A stretch of DNA of 64,000 bases from Massariosphaeria phaeospora (lineage: Eukaryota; Ascomycota; Dothideomycetes; Pleosporales): NCBI GenBank assembly GCA_011032825.1, contig JAADJZ010000002.1, positions 62,001 through 126,000 on the forward strand, in the 5' to 3' direction. Under the pieces are notes generated by a model that worked only from the letters and a program-made list of their open reading frames with translations, was not told the DNA's origin and ran no database searches. Shown here piece by piece: positions 32,067 through 43,368 of this stretch. Within the stretch, counting starts at the first letter, position 1. Every line of letters starts with the position of its first letter. A program made the position numbers and the translations under genes.

Positions 32067-33709
32067 ATGAGTCGCCGTGTGCTTGGACTGGCCCGGCCCA
32101 GCGCGCGCCGCGCCCTCCTGACGCTGGCCATCGAGACTTCCTGCGACGACACGGCCGTGGCCATCCTGGAGAAGACGACTTGCCCCGTCACCAAGCGCAG
32201 CCGCGCTCTGCTGCACTTCCACAGGAAAGTCACGTCGAACAACACCGCGTTCCACGGCGTGCATCCGCTGGTGTCGCTGTACTCGCACCAAGAAAACCTC
32301 GCAGCCCTCTTGGATGAGGCCATAGCACACCTACCCCCGAAAGAGCTGGCTAATGATCTAGGCCATGGGGACCCGCACGTCATCCCGGGCCCAGTACTGA
32401 GGCTGGGCTCGGTGGGCAAGGCCAGCAAGAGACTCCCCGACTTCATCTCCGTCACGCGAGGTCCCGGTATGCGCTCCAATCTCTTCACGGGTCTCGACAC
32501 GGCCAAAGGGCTGGCTGTCGCCTGGCAGGTACTGCGTTGGAGCATCACTCGTTTCTTGTATGGGGCTGACTACTTGCTTAGAGACCACTTCTGGGTGTCC
32601 ACCATATGCAAGCACATGCGCTCACGCCCCGGCTAGTGAATGCTCTCCAGAACGCCCTTGAACTGGGCGCGAGCATGGGCGCATCAACGGAAGCTCATGC
32701 TCCTGACGAAGAGACTATCGAACCCGCCTTCCCCTTCCTTTCGGTCCTCATATCTGGCGGCCACACGCTGCTCATACAGTCCGCTGCATTGACAGATCAC
32801 AAAATCTTGGCCAGCACAAACGATATTGCCGTTGGAGAATGCCTAGATAAAATAGCGCGTGCTGTGCTTCCTCCAGAGGTCTTGGTCACGGCGCAAAGCA
32901 CAATGTACGGCGCGCTTCTTGAAGAGTTTGCATTCCCGGAAGCAACTAGAGCAATCGCTGAGCAGGCATCACAGGACACAGCTAGTTCGAGGCCCAGGGC
33001 CAAGTATTGTTTGGAAGACAACACTTCCAGAGAATATTGTGCAATCTATGGAACACGATACGCATATGTCGTGCCAAAGAATCCTGAAGAGGCCTCGAAG
33101 CTGAATACGACCAAGTGGGGTTGGGCATTCAGCCAGCCGTTGTCCAAAGCAGCCGGTGGACTCAAGAGCAAGAGTATGGAGATGAGCTTTTCGGGGCTCA
33201 TGACTGCTGTCGAGCGTGCAGCGCGATATCAGACCGACTTGATTACTGGAAAACTCACGCGAAGCGAAAGAGAACTAGCAGACATTAGTGTCGAAGAACG
33301 GAAAGATTTGGCTCGGGAAGCCATGCGTGCTGCCTTCGAACACATTGCCTCACGAGTCGTGCTGGGGTTGCAGCACACGGCTCAGGCGAAGACACCACAC
33401 GCCTCCGTACCAACAGTTGTTGTGGCGGGCGGTGTCGCTGCTAATCAATATCTCAGATTGATGTACAGTAGCCCACGAATTCGTTAGCCAATACTGACTT
33501 GAGACAGATTAGCAAGAACACTGGTTGCCCACGGTTATTCCGACGTACGCATTGTATTCCCGCCAGCAAGCCTATGCACTGACAATGCTGCCATGATAGC
33601 CTGGGCTGGAATAGAAATGTACGAAGCCGGCTACAGTGATGCACGCAGTATACGGGCCATACGGAAGTGGCCGCTTGATCAACTACTGTCTCCGCGACCG
33701 GACGAGTAG
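32067..33709 (+). CDS. Mitochondrial tRNA t6A37 threonylcarbamoyltransferase (Qri7/OSGEPL1 type)
   Basis: Exons 32067-32528, 32582-33462 and 33508-33709 encode 514 residues. The enzyme transfers the threonylcarbamoyl group to A37 of ANN-decoding tRNAs in mitochondria, and belongs to the Kae1/TsaD/Qri7 ASKHA family. Visible motifs: LAIETSCDDTAVAIL at the first strand, FISVTRGPGMRSNLFTGLDT, the metal-binding HHMQAH (His162 and His166), LISGGHTLL, EMSFSGLMTAVER, VVVAGGVAANQYLRL and the C-terminal PPASLCTDNAAMIAW containing the third metal-ligand region. Both introns are in phase and each rejoins a conserved block (W-Q/R-P-L-L-G-V, and R-L-I/L-A-R-T-L). The basic, acid-free N terminus fits a mitochondrial presequence, which separates Qri7 from cytosolic Kae1. 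A variable insert around 230-260 is longer than in bacterial TsaD. Confidence 0.94.
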
Positions 33710-34712
33710 CACGCGTAGTCGTCATCTTCAGTCACGATATCAAACAACTGCGTGGCCGATAAGCTCAATACTCATAACAGGCTCGTTCGGTACGCTTGTT
33801 CATCTGCAATGACGGCGGACGCCAGGCTCAGCCTATTACGGATAGGTCGTCCAAGGGAGACACACTATTTGACATGGCAAATAACAAGGCATGGGCTTAT
33901 TCGCATGTGCAGGCCTAAATATCTAAAAACAGAAGCCTAAGCATCCAAGATTAAGCCATATCGGGCGTTTTATATTGGTCGACTTTGTAGTACAGCTGCC
34001 AAGATGCAGAAGGGGCTCTTTCTGGAAACCTTTTAATTGTATGGTCGACTTCCCTAAACACATCTGGAAGACATCCGACAGGCAGAAAGTCGACACGCGC
34101 CCAGACCAGCGCAGACGACGAGGGCCTGGGTACCGATATGCACCAAGCTCGCGTTCGCACACATGCAAGGGACTTGTCCAAGTTGTTGTGCGCCTCTTCC
34201 GGCCACGTTCGGTTGGCGCCGGATCCTCGGTACGATCGCTGCATATATCCTGCATATATCTTGCAATCTACATAAACAATCTTCACTCTATTTTCCCCTT
34301 CGTCCTGTCTGGCCTCGCCAACTTTCCCTTTCGTCGTCCAAACAGGTTCCTCTCAAACACTAATAATAGCTCGCTAATCATGCCACCCCCAAGAACCAAG
34401 CTCGGGGAGAATGCACACGTAGAGTACAGCATCGACCTAGAACCTGGAAAAGAGCGCAGTTGGCATCCCACGGACCGCAAGTGCAGAAATCCAATATCGG
34501 GCACGTGAACAACATGTAGAGGGACCACCACGATAGTGCAAGTTTTCGTATCTTTCATCTGCGCATAGTGTTGCTGTGGTGTGATCCAGGTGACCGCCGT
34601 GAAGGGACGTCATATAACATCCCCACTCGCGTCGAAGCATCGTCAGCACCAACAACTGGACTCGTTTGCAATACTTTGAAGACCATTTGCTCGCCGGTCG
34701 ACTCGTTGAACA
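33710..34712. other. Upstream region of the repeat-protein gene
   Basis: About 1 kb between Qri7 and the secreted repeat protein. A short frame near 34380-34508 (MPPPRTKLGENAHVEYS) could be an upstream ORF in a leader, but nothing supports it as a gene. Confidence 0.4.
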
Positions 34713-36340
34713 ATGGCGCTCTCCCGACAGAGCATGCTGGCATTGTTCGGCATCCTTGCCAGGTGCGTTTCCACATCTTTTGAGAAGTTACCACCAAGCT
34801 AATACCACACAGCGTGCAGGCATTTCCGGCTCCGAATGCGCCTTCCCCGAGCAACCAGCTTGGCCTAAACCCTCCGGGCTATAGCGTTAGCTGGGACTTT
34901 GGGGTCCCCAAGGCGACTGATAAACCCAAGAAACCCGAGAAGCCTAAGCCTTGGCCACCGCTATATCCATCCAAGCCTGGCAAGCCACCAGGTAAACCAC
35001 CGGTGAAGCCAACAAGCAAGCCCGGCAACAGCATCAGCTTGACACCGCCTTCGTTTTCAATCTCCTGGGACGTGGAAAATCCGGGGCCCACGACCGCGCC
35101 GGAAGAGCCTGAAGAACCAGAGCCATTTCCCGGTCCCCCCAAGCCCAGTGATCAGATCAGCTTGTCTCCTCCCTCGTACTCTGTTAGTTTTGACACAGGA
35201 TATCCAGCACCCACGGCCGCTCCTGAAGAACCGGAGGAGCCTGAGGAACCTGAAGAGCCGCCCACCCCGCCGAAGCCAAGCGACCAATTCAGTCTTGGAC
35301 CTCCGTCGGCCTCTATCAGCTGGGAGGGAGACTTCCCTGCGCCAACTGCACCACCTGAGCTCCCACTCCCATTTCCTGAGAAACAGACAGACCAGATCAG
35401 CCTTCAACCACCAAGTCAATCCGTGGTCTGGGGGCAGAAGAGACAAGATGAGTTAGAACCTGAGATTCCAGAGGACCCGGAGTTTCCTGAAGAGCCTGAG
35501 GATCCAGAGTTTCCAGAAGAGCCCGAAGAACCCGGCAATGATAGTCCCATCGTGATTCCCCCTGTGCAGCCTCCGACCCCGCCGAACAGCATCGGCATTC
35601 AGCCTCCAAAGGCAACAGTGATTTGGGGGAAAAGACAAGATGAGCCCGAACTTCCTGAGGAGCCCGAGTTTCCTGAAGACCCAGAATACCCCGAATTTCC
35701 TGAAGAGCCTGAAGAGCCTGAAGAGCCCGGCACTGGCGGTCCCATTGTGCTTCCCCCTAGCCAACCCTCAACCCCGCCTGACAGCATCGGTCTCCAACCC
35801 CCAAAAGCAACAGTCATCTGGGGTCGGAGGCAAGCAGCGGCGTTAGAGACGAAGCAGCCCAACACCATTGGCTTCCAATTTCCGAGCTACTCCGTCATCT
35901 GGCCGAAGCCCCAGCCCCCCACGCACATTTCTTGGAATAAGCGTCAAGACGACGAAGAACCGACCGAGATCCCCGCCCCTCCACTTCCCACGCCCAGCGA
36001 TGAGATCAGCATCCAGCCACCCCAAGCGTCTGTTTCATGGGGACGACGCAATGCTGCCGCCGAGCCGCAAGTGACCAGCGGCATTGGCTTCCCCACCGCG
36101 TCATTCTCGTGGCCCACGCCTTCAGATGCGAACAAGCGTGAAGCCGACGCCCAGGCCGACACCGTCGGCTTGGTCTGGCCGACCAACATCCCGTATCCGA
36201 CCTGGGATGTTCCGAAGCCGACGAAGAGCGGAGTTTACATTTCGTGGCGCAAACGGGAGGAGGAGCTTGCTCAGCCTACCAAGATCCCGACGCTCGTTAC
36301 CGTCCTAGTCCCAGTGACCGAGACGGTGAGAGAATCGTGA
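34713..36340 (+). CDS. Secreted Pro/Glu-rich repeat protein with Kex2-type dibasic sites
   Basis: Exons 34713-34762 and 34813-36340 encode 525 residues. The spliced start makes a clean signal peptide (MALSRQSMLALFGILASVQA, cleavage near 20); unspliced, no leader exists. The rest is about 12 degenerate repeats. Each has a short core of the form [DN]-x-[IVF]-[SG]-[LIF]-x-P-P-x-x-[ST]-[VI]-x-W (for example DQISLQPPSQSVVW, NSIGIQPPKATVIW, DEISIQPPQASVSW), followed by a Pro/Glu/Lys-rich spacer such as repeated EEP. From about repeat 5 on, most cores end in W-G-x-KR, WGKR or WGRR, i.e. dibasic sites for the Golgi Kex2 protease; the first four repeats lack them. This is the layout of Kex2-processed repeat proteins, which may be peptide precursors (mating-type, RiPP or signalling) or wall proteins. 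No RiPP modification enzyme is visible nearby. The family is unrecognised. Confidence 0.82.
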
Positions 36341-36971
36341 GCGGTGTGGTAGCTAGTCATGTCAAGCTCGGGATGAATGTGGATTTTAGGAGGAACAAGG
36401 ATTCTACCGGAAGATACCAGGTGTACGGACTGAGATAACAGAGTAGTGCAATCAAAAATACGAGTTCTAGAATAGTCCGTTTCTGTTTTTCAGGTCGCTA
36501 AAGTGTCTACTCTCAAAAAACTAGAGTTGGATTGAACACTGAAAAATGAGTCTCCAAAGCTATTATTAAAGAGACCCCTTGAAATTGCACCTTCACCCTA
36601 GGAAGTTGTGCTCGCACATGCAGATACGTACATAATATATGATACGAGATGGGTTCGGGCAGGAAGAACCGGGGTTTGCACATCAGCCTACAGGCGCGTG
36701 AACGGGTCACTACCCCCCGGTTGGGCAACACCACCGATATCTGGCCCACGGTTCTGAGCTCTGGGAAGTTGCGGATAATAAGACGCAGGAAATTTCTAGC
36801 TACAGCCTACTAGAATCCTACATAGTATGCTACAGACAGTGAAAAGGAAACGTAGCTAGAGAAAACCATAACGAGAAGTAACGCGCAGAACACCTCGACG
36901 CTGTAGAAATTACGCTGCTTTAGGAAAGAACCCACGGAATAGTAGTACAGGTACATGGTCAATAAGAAGGT
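36341..36971. other. Convergent intergenic region
   Basis: Between the stop codons of the repeat protein (+) and the DUF1989 gene (-). No gene seen; 3' UTRs presumed. Confidence 0.4.
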
Positions 36972-38904
36972 CTACGACTCGCTCTTCGCGGGCGTCGCGG
37001 CTCTACGCTCGATCTTCTTGGGCTTCTTCTTGGGCTTGGCCGACTCCTCGGCTTTGGTCTCTTCGGCTTTGGCATCTTCTTTGGCATCCTGTTTCACATC
37101 CTCTTTAGGCTCCTCCTTCTCCTCTGTCTTCCCCTCTTTCGACTTCGCGGGCTCGCCCGCAGTGCTTTGTTTCCGCGACTCGAGCTTCTTAGGCGGCGCC
37201 GGCCTATCTCCTCCCGCGCCTGCCTTCGGTGTTGCCTTTGGTGTTGCCTTTGGCTCGTCTTTCTTCTCCTTCTTTTCTGGAGCAGCGGCAGCAGCGCCCT
37301 TCTTAGCGCCGAGCTTCTGCGGCTTCTTGACCGATGCCGTGGAGGCAGCGACGTCCTCGTCGGCGTCTTCAACCATGAAGTTCGCGGCCATGCAGCGCCC
37401 CCCGTTTTGGCTGCCGATGTCCATGGGGCACGCGCTGAGCACGACGACGATGTCTCGGTCTGCGCGGAATCGCACGTAGCCCCGCTTCTTGGTTTTTGGC
37501 TCGTCGACCTTGAGTTTTACGCCTTTGGCGCCAGCGCCCTCGCTTTGGGCGCTGGTGTCGAAGTCTAAGGGCGCGTTCATGAAGAGGTGAAGGGGTGTCG
37601 GGGCGATGTTTACTGTGATATCCGCGCCTACGGCTTTTGTGCCTTTGAGCCCAGCTTTCTCGTTGATTTCTTTGAGGGCGAGGACGAGGTTTTCGGCGCA
37701 GCTACCGTGTTCTTCGGGGGAGTCGACGCCCAGGGCGGTATACTGGTTTGCGTCGCACGCGGCGGTCAATGTGTCGTGCGCGCCCGGCGTGGTGTCTTCG
37801 ATCAAGGTCATGATGGGTGCTCGAAGGTTCGTGAGGAGCGTGTCATTAACTTCAGGAACGAGACGATGCGACGAGGCACGGGTGTGAGGCAGTGAGAGAT
37901 ATTCCATTGGCGGTTGGTCGTTTTTGGACGGGTTCATCTTCGTGTACGCGCTGTAGGCTGCGTAGAGTGAGGATGCAGTGCCGCTGCCGGATGCAACTGG
38001 GAAGATTTAGTATTGGGTCAATGAACCAACTGTAGGAATGGAATGCGTGCTTACCTGCTATAGTTCCGGCACCCACCGGTGTCTTCGAAAAGTCATACAG
38101 CTGCTCCGCGTAACTCTTATTTGGATCTCTATAGTGGCTTGATTGGAAGGCGCTGACAACACCTTTCGAGTCCGGCATCTGTACGTTGGGAACATATGAC
38201 GAGAAGCCTTTACCAGTTGGTAGGTAGGAGGACCATTTCTTCGATGTAGCTTCGTTCTGTGCCTTTTCAGCTTTCGGGTCAGGCTTCGACTCCGTAGCTT
38301 GTGCTTCTTTGGCGCGGTATGGGATTGAAGGTAAGTATGAAGCCCATGTCCTTTTCCCGGATTTCTTATCGTCTTTAGTCTCGCCCGATTTCTCCGTCTC
38401 AGGCGCTTGCTCTGGTGGATCATCTGCTTCCTCAGACTCCTTTGCTTTGTCCGCTCTGGATTTCGGTTCCTTCGATTCAGCAGAAGCTGTTGATTCCTTG
38501 TTTTCTTTCTTCTTATCTTTCGACTTCTCATCTTCCTTCTCTTTCTTTTCTTTTTTCTCTTTCTCGACCTCCTCGCCCAATTTCTTCGTCTTTTCCTCAA
38601 CATCCTCCTCTTCGTCATTGTCATCGTCTTCAGGTGGCGCATGCAAGCTGAAGGCCCACGTGCTTACAACCTGCTTCCCATATGTGTTAATGATCTTGAT
38701 TGTCCTGCCCCTTGGAACAAATGTCGCAACGCCATGTCGTGCGGGGATGGTTTGAAGCTCGCCCGACATATCTTGTTTGACTAGATCCTCTTCTCCCGGT
38801 TGTGATCCCTTGCTGCGTTGGTTCTCGATGACGGAGACCACGGAGAGCAGGGCTAGCGAAGCGGCAGCACGACGGGCAGGAACTTTGAAGGATGAATTGG
38901 GCAT
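36972..38904 (-). CDS. DUF1989 (urea-carboxylase-associated type) protein with charged insertion
   Basis: Exons 38904-38055 and 37996-36972 encode 624 residues. The DUF1989 fold is recognisable in two pieces. The first is ELQTIPARHGVATFVPRGRT with the strand that follows (about 50-90). The second starts near ASGSGTASSLYAAYSAYTK, with MEYLSLPHTRASSHRLVPEV, MTLIEDTTPGAHDTLTAACD, GVDSPEEHGSCAENLVLAL and TPLHLFMNAPLDF. Between them lies an insertion of roughly 140-190 residues dominated by K, E and D, followed by repeated SYLP segments (WASYLPSIPY, WSSYLPTGKG). A second Lys/Glu/Ala-rich tail of about 120 residues ends the protein. Bacterial and some fungal DUF1989 proteins are linked to urea carboxylase or guanidine metabolism; the function here is not known. 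The splice (GTAAGC at 38054, CCCAG at 37997) joins GAGTIA to VASGSG in phase. Confidence 0.82.
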
Positions 38905-39630
38905 TCGAAGGTAGAGCTTTACACGCGGACGAGTTTAAGAGATTCGCATGGGCATCGATGGCAAGTTCAAAAAGCTATGTGAAGTCGATGGGTGAAAGTA
39001 GGATCTAGCAACATTTTCTAGGTTTCCAATGGACCGGTGACGTAAGGTGCTACGATGTCGCGGCTTGAGGAACCGCTCTGGACTAAGGCCTGGCAAGGAA
39101 GGCCTGTCGAACAACGATCGGCAGGCTGGACTCGATGTGGCTGTTGAGTGTGGCGTCATGGTGCAGGACATGTGTTGCAGGTTTCCTTGTTTTGGTGAGC
39201 GTAGGGCTGAGGCATCGAGCTAACCGCTTGTAGTTACACAAGTACCCCGGTCTGATGGCACCCATAATGCGAGGAAAATAATAACCTGAGTCGGGTTTCT
39301 AGTACTCGACTCGTACTCTAAGTAACAGTTCTGCTTCAACACTGGGTGACGTTTTTGAATTTGCTCGGTATGAGAACATGCACAACAGAAGGATCATGGG
39401 ACTGTAGATGACCCGAGTACATGGTTTGCAATATCGATGTTGTTGGGAAGGGTTGCAGGTTTCTCTATTTCACGGATGAGGCAGCGAGTTCATGAGCGAC
39501 TTCTGGAGGACTGCTACGCCTCCTCTAACTTGGCTGCTTGAAGCCGTGTATGTAGACGAAGAGAGGGCGATGGGTGTACTGGTTTTAAGGAAGGAGCTGT
39601 TGATGCATCAATACACGTTGAGTAATAACG
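38905..39630. other. Intergenic region upstream of the DUF1989 gene
   Basis: Between the PIG-M stop codon and the DUF1989 start, both on the minus strand. No gene is supported. Confidence 0.4.
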
Positions 39631-41072
39631 CTACGATCTCTTTTTGGAGGCAGCCACTTGAGGTCTCGAAGGCGTTTTGGCCCTCACATCCAAAATGATG
39701 ATGCCAAGAATCCACACGTTGACGACGAAGAAGAGGATGCTTGAGGCCCACAGTCCGGGTATAAATGTCGATTGCCCATTGAACTCCAGCTGGAATCCCT
39801 GCTGAAGCCAGAAGATCTGTCTAGCATTAGCATCAAATTCTAGATGACGTGTTCATACCCACTTGGCCTAGAACCCAAAAGACAAGGGAAGTGATGCCAA
39901 CCCGTCGAGATCGCAGTAGAGTCGAGTCGGGGAGGTAAAAAGGTAGAAACATCATGTACCAGAGAAAATACTGCAATTAGTTAGTCCGGCTCCGCAGTGA
40001 ATCGGCCGAAAACTTGCCTGACTGGTGCAAACTTTATTGAAGGCTACGAACGCGAATGTCTGCGCGAGCATAGTGGAAGGCAGATCTTTCTTAGACAGCG
40101 CTACAGGTATCATGACTCCACTCAACAGCAGCTGAGGAACAAAGGCTAGACGTTCGAGCTCTATCGACGGGGAGTGATTAGGCTTTGGGGAGGAATTAAG
40201 GTACAGTAGCGTGTTGTATGGCGAGAAGTTGTGGCGATGATCGATCCGAGTGAGGTGGTAAAAGTAGCTGTGCTCGAGGAATGGCCATTCATATCTATCG
40301 GTGGTCAGAATTGTCAGACCGAGCACGCTGTAAATACTAACGACGAATACATGGCCATGTTCAGACCAATGAACGTAAGCAGGCTATAAAAGGCCAACAT
40401 AACCCTCTGATAATTTAGGAAGGTCGCGGTCATCTCAACGAGAGATCTTGAGGCTGCCTGATTTGCATTGTTATGCCTCCCTAGTTGAGTATCATCTAAC
40501 CACCAGACTATTGATGCAGCGTAGATGAACGGATAGATCTTGAAGTGTACTGCAAATCCTAGGAGTAACCCGGCCAACTCAATCCGTTTCGAGAGAACCG
40601 CCCACAGCAGAGCTATAACGAACACGCCCAGAAGGCCTTCAGAACTACCGCGTGTGCTGATAGTTGCTACCATAGGATTCAGAAGCCAGATACTCGCAAA
40701 CTTCAATGCCCTCTCCTGGGACATATTTTGGTACGAGCAAAGGATGCGAAACATCATCCAGCCGGCAACAATATCACCAATGGCGAATAAGACCTTTCCG
40801 AAGGAGAACCAAGCGCCTGGCCATGTTGTTGGATATATCATCCAAGCCAACAGCGGGGTATAGCGGTATGTATCCCTGGCGTAGGGCGATTGCCCTCGGG
40901 ATATGAAGCGTGCAGCGTCGGTGAAAACAAAATAATCAATGTCTGTATACTTCATAGGCGAAAATGCATCTTGGAAAAGGCCATAAACTAGGAATAGTGC
41001 TCTTAAAAGGATCGCCGCCGAGAAAATCGCTCGTGGGCTTGCGAAGAAAGATGAGAGAAGTGAGAGAGCCAT
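39631..41072 (-). CDS. GPI mannosyltransferase 1 catalytic subunit (PIG-M/Gpi14)
   Basis: Exons 41072-40342, 40294-40018, 39970-39863 and 39816-39631 encode 433 residues, normal for PIG-M. This multi-pass ER membrane enzyme adds the first mannose (from dolichol-phosphate-mannose) to the GPI anchor precursor. The catalytic DxD-type motif is in KYTDIDYFVFTDA (Asp44/Asp46) in the first lumenal loop. Other family stretches are GQSPYARDTYRYTPLLAW, IWLLNPMVATISTRGSSE, HFKIYPFIYAASIVWW, FLEHSYFYHLTRIDHRHNFS and CTSQYFLWYM. Intron 2 has a GC-AG form (CAG/GCAAGT at 40017); its splicing rejoins the conserved CTSQ-YFLWY. The other introns are 46-47 nt with GT donors. The gene is divergent from TRAX with 255 bp between starts. 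Confidence 0.94.
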
Positions 41073-41327
41073 CGAGTGCGCTGAGATATGAACCTAAGGA
41101 AAAGAATCAGGGAGCCAGACGTAAAGCACCGTAATTCAAGTAGTGCAACAAGAGCCTTGAGCGGTGATGGAAAGGGATGCTGTAGGAGTCCGCCGGGCAC
41201 GTCGAGATGTAGCCGAGCATGCACTAGTCCCGAAACAGCCAAGCGCTACACCCTGCTTTCCGCTAGTCGACCTCGCTCGTTTGCTCTGGCCGTCGATGTT
41301 AAATACCTCTCGGTTGACCACTGCTTC

Positions 41328-42326
41328 ATGGGCTACAAACGTTCACGAGACGAAGCAATGGTGGAAGTGAAGACGGAGCAGCCGGCATCGCCGTATATTC
41401 CTATGTTTGAAGGGTTCCGCAAAGAACTGGACGAGCATCACGACCGACGAGAGAAGATCATCAAGGCCTCCCGCGACATCACTGCGTCAAGCAAGAAAAT
41501 GCAAGTTGCTTCAATAAGTATGTCATGTCTATTCTAACATTTTGAACAGCATCTTCACGTTACAGAGGTCGGTTCACCGTATTGGATAGCACCAATCCTT
41601 GCTGATATAGAACACAGGGTCCGCAGCCTCGGCCAGCCCGTGCCACAGTTTGTCAACAAGAACAACACACAATACTGGGAAACCATTGACAAGCAGTACA
41701 AATCTATTGCGGCTGATGTGCAAGGACTAAACGCGTATCGGTATGAGCGAAACATCACAGGAGGCAACCAAGAGTTCATGGAATCATTGACCTTTCAACA
41801 CTACCTGGAAACCCAGACTCTGATTTCATATGACGAGTCAAAATCCCGTATTGCTGCCATGAGTGGCGAGGGCGGTCCGGTCTTGCTTAGCCCAGAAGAT
41901 TTCATTCTCGGTGTCTTTGACCTTATTGGGGAGCTGATGAGATTCTCTATTACGTCCATGGCCATGAACGGCAAATTACCAGCCGGAAAGCCGAAGAAAT
42001 ACAAGAATGAGAAAAAAGATGCGGAGGATGAGCAAGCTGGCGACAAGATGGATGTCGACGAAGAAGCGCCTGCGGCAAGCGAGACTCAACAGCCGCGAAT
42101 TGTGCTATCCGATCTGAGGGAAATCCGACTGCGTCTTGAGATGTTTGAGCCACCGCCCGGATCCAAATTCGCCGATGAGGTAGAAAAGAAGATGAGGGTG
42201 ATGCGTGAATGCGTGGACAAAGTGGAGAAAGCTCTGTACAGTCTTACCGTGCGTGGAAAGGAGAGACCGAAGGGTTGGATGCCGGAAGCGACGGAAGGCC
42301 GACGAGCAGAGGTGGAGAGCTACTAG
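41328..42326 (+). CDS. Translin-associated factor X (TRAX/TSNAX) homologue
   Basis: Exons 41328-41500, 41550-41567 and 41618-42326 encode 299 residues. TRAX pairs with translin to form the C3PO ribonuclease, acting in tRNA-fragment and small-RNA processing. The helical translin fold is seen in FRKELDEHHDRREKIIKASR, DITASSKKIIFTLQRVRSLG, VQGLNAYRYERNITGGNQEF and LTFQHYLETQTLI, ending with EDFILGVFDLIGELMRFSIT. An acidic, Lys-rich linker (KNEKKDAEDEQAGDKMDVD) is a fungal insertion. The second exon is only 18 nt; it is required to make KKIIFTLQRVR, conserved in the family. Intron 1 is GC-AG (AT/GCAAGT at 41501, branch ctaac). Intron 2 runs 41568-41617. The acidic catalytic positions of TRAX could not be verified by eye. 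Confidence 0.9.
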
Positions 42327-42936
42327 CCGTCATGGTAGCGAGCTGGAATAAAAGTTTTCCCGAATGCTCAAGGGGAGCTTAATTATTTTCCAGCGTAAGC
42401 TGAATGGGTGGCCGTTTTGTGGAACCTCTCAGAACCATGGCTCGTGAAGATGACTCCGATAAAGTCGCTTCTCTCGTCCATGTATGCACTCTCTCTCGGT
42501 TCATACATAAACAATTCCTAGTAAGTATAACCTATTACTAAAAACCCCTATGCTGTTAAGAGGTTCGCGATAAGTCTCCTTGATTAGCAAATTCTGTCAG
42601 AGGGGTGAAGAAGTGTCTAATGAAGCTACTGTAATTGGGTGTTTTCTATGACTCTTGACATCAACCTTAGTTCGCAAATCTTTGGCGGTTGCCTAGAGAG
42701 GTATCTATATGTTATGCGACTCTAGCTTTCTTCCACGATCATCTTTACATCCTCGCCCACATCCTCGCCTATACTCACGCAACTCCGAACACACGGCTAC
42801 CCACACCCTTCCCATCAACTCAAGCCAGTTCAAGGAACCAGAAGGTACATATTTTCTAAAGTTCTTACCAAGTTTTGTAACACCTTCTAATCGTCTACAT
42901 AGGTCATCGTACCTACCACGGTCCACCACTACGAAC
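42327..42936. other. Intergenic region with dispersed repeat copy B
   Basis: Between TRAX (+) and the two-TM protein (+). It includes dispersed repeat copy B (42511-42607) and a possible 5' UTR intron of the next gene (42845-42902: gtacat donor, tctacatag acceptor). Confidence 0.45.
42511..42607 (+). repeat. Dispersed repeat family, copy B (partial)
   Basis: Aligns with copy C over cctattactaaaaaccc.., ..ttaagaggttcgcgataagtc and ..attctgtcagaggggtg, but lacks about 35 nt of its central left part. It is noncoding. Confidence 0.6.
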
Positions 42937-43368
42937 ATGGTTACCAACGCTATCACCAACTTCATCGCGACGGTGACTGTGTTCGGGGACCGCGACACCG
43001 CAGATGGACAGGTCAATCCTATCTACCTCGCCATCGCGAAGACCGGGTACCACATCCAGTCGAAAACACTCCGCATTGCCGACCGCTTCGGCATCTTCTC
43101 CTCTGGACCCCCTCACTGCCAGGCGCATGAGGGTAGCAAATTTCTCTTCTTTGTCATCGGCTGGTGGTTGTATGTTGCTCTTGGAGTATTGTTCTATTGT
43201 GTTTACACGCCGGAGGACAGCCGTTATGCAGAAATATTCGCGATCGCTATCGCTGTGGAAAGGGTGGCTATGGGTGTGATTTTCTTAATATGTCTGAAGT
43301 TCAACGAGAAGCGGGATTCAGAATACAAGTGGGAGGATTGGAAGTTGAAGACTGATCCCGAGGGCTAG
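42937..43368 (+). CDS. Small two-TM membrane protein, unknown
   Basis: A predicted 143-residue protein from the Met at 42937 (MVTNAITNFIATVTVFGDRD). An N-terminal soluble part of about 65 residues contains GYHIQSKTLRIADRFGIF. Two hydrophobic helices follow at about 68-90 (FLFFVIGWWLYVALGVLFYC) and 98-121, then a charged tail with KWEDWKLKTD. The same frame is open upstream to 42709, but that part has a Ser/Pro-rich leader-like composition and an apparent 5' UTR intron, so the shorter start is preferred. I do not recognise the family; coding is supported by membrane-protein composition and a clean reading frame. Confidence 0.6.
   Translation: MVTNAITNFIATVTVFGDRDTADGQVNPIYLAIAKTGYHIQSKTLRIADRFGIFSSGPPHCQAHEGSKFLFFVIGWWLYVALGVLFYCVYTPEDSRYAEIFAIAIAVERVAMGVIFLICLKFNEKRDSEYKWEDWKLKTDPEG

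Noticed and set aside
34380..34508. A 42-codon frame upstream of the repeat protein (MPPPRTKLGENAHVEYS)
   Set aside because: Could be an upstream ORF, but nothing shows it is translated.
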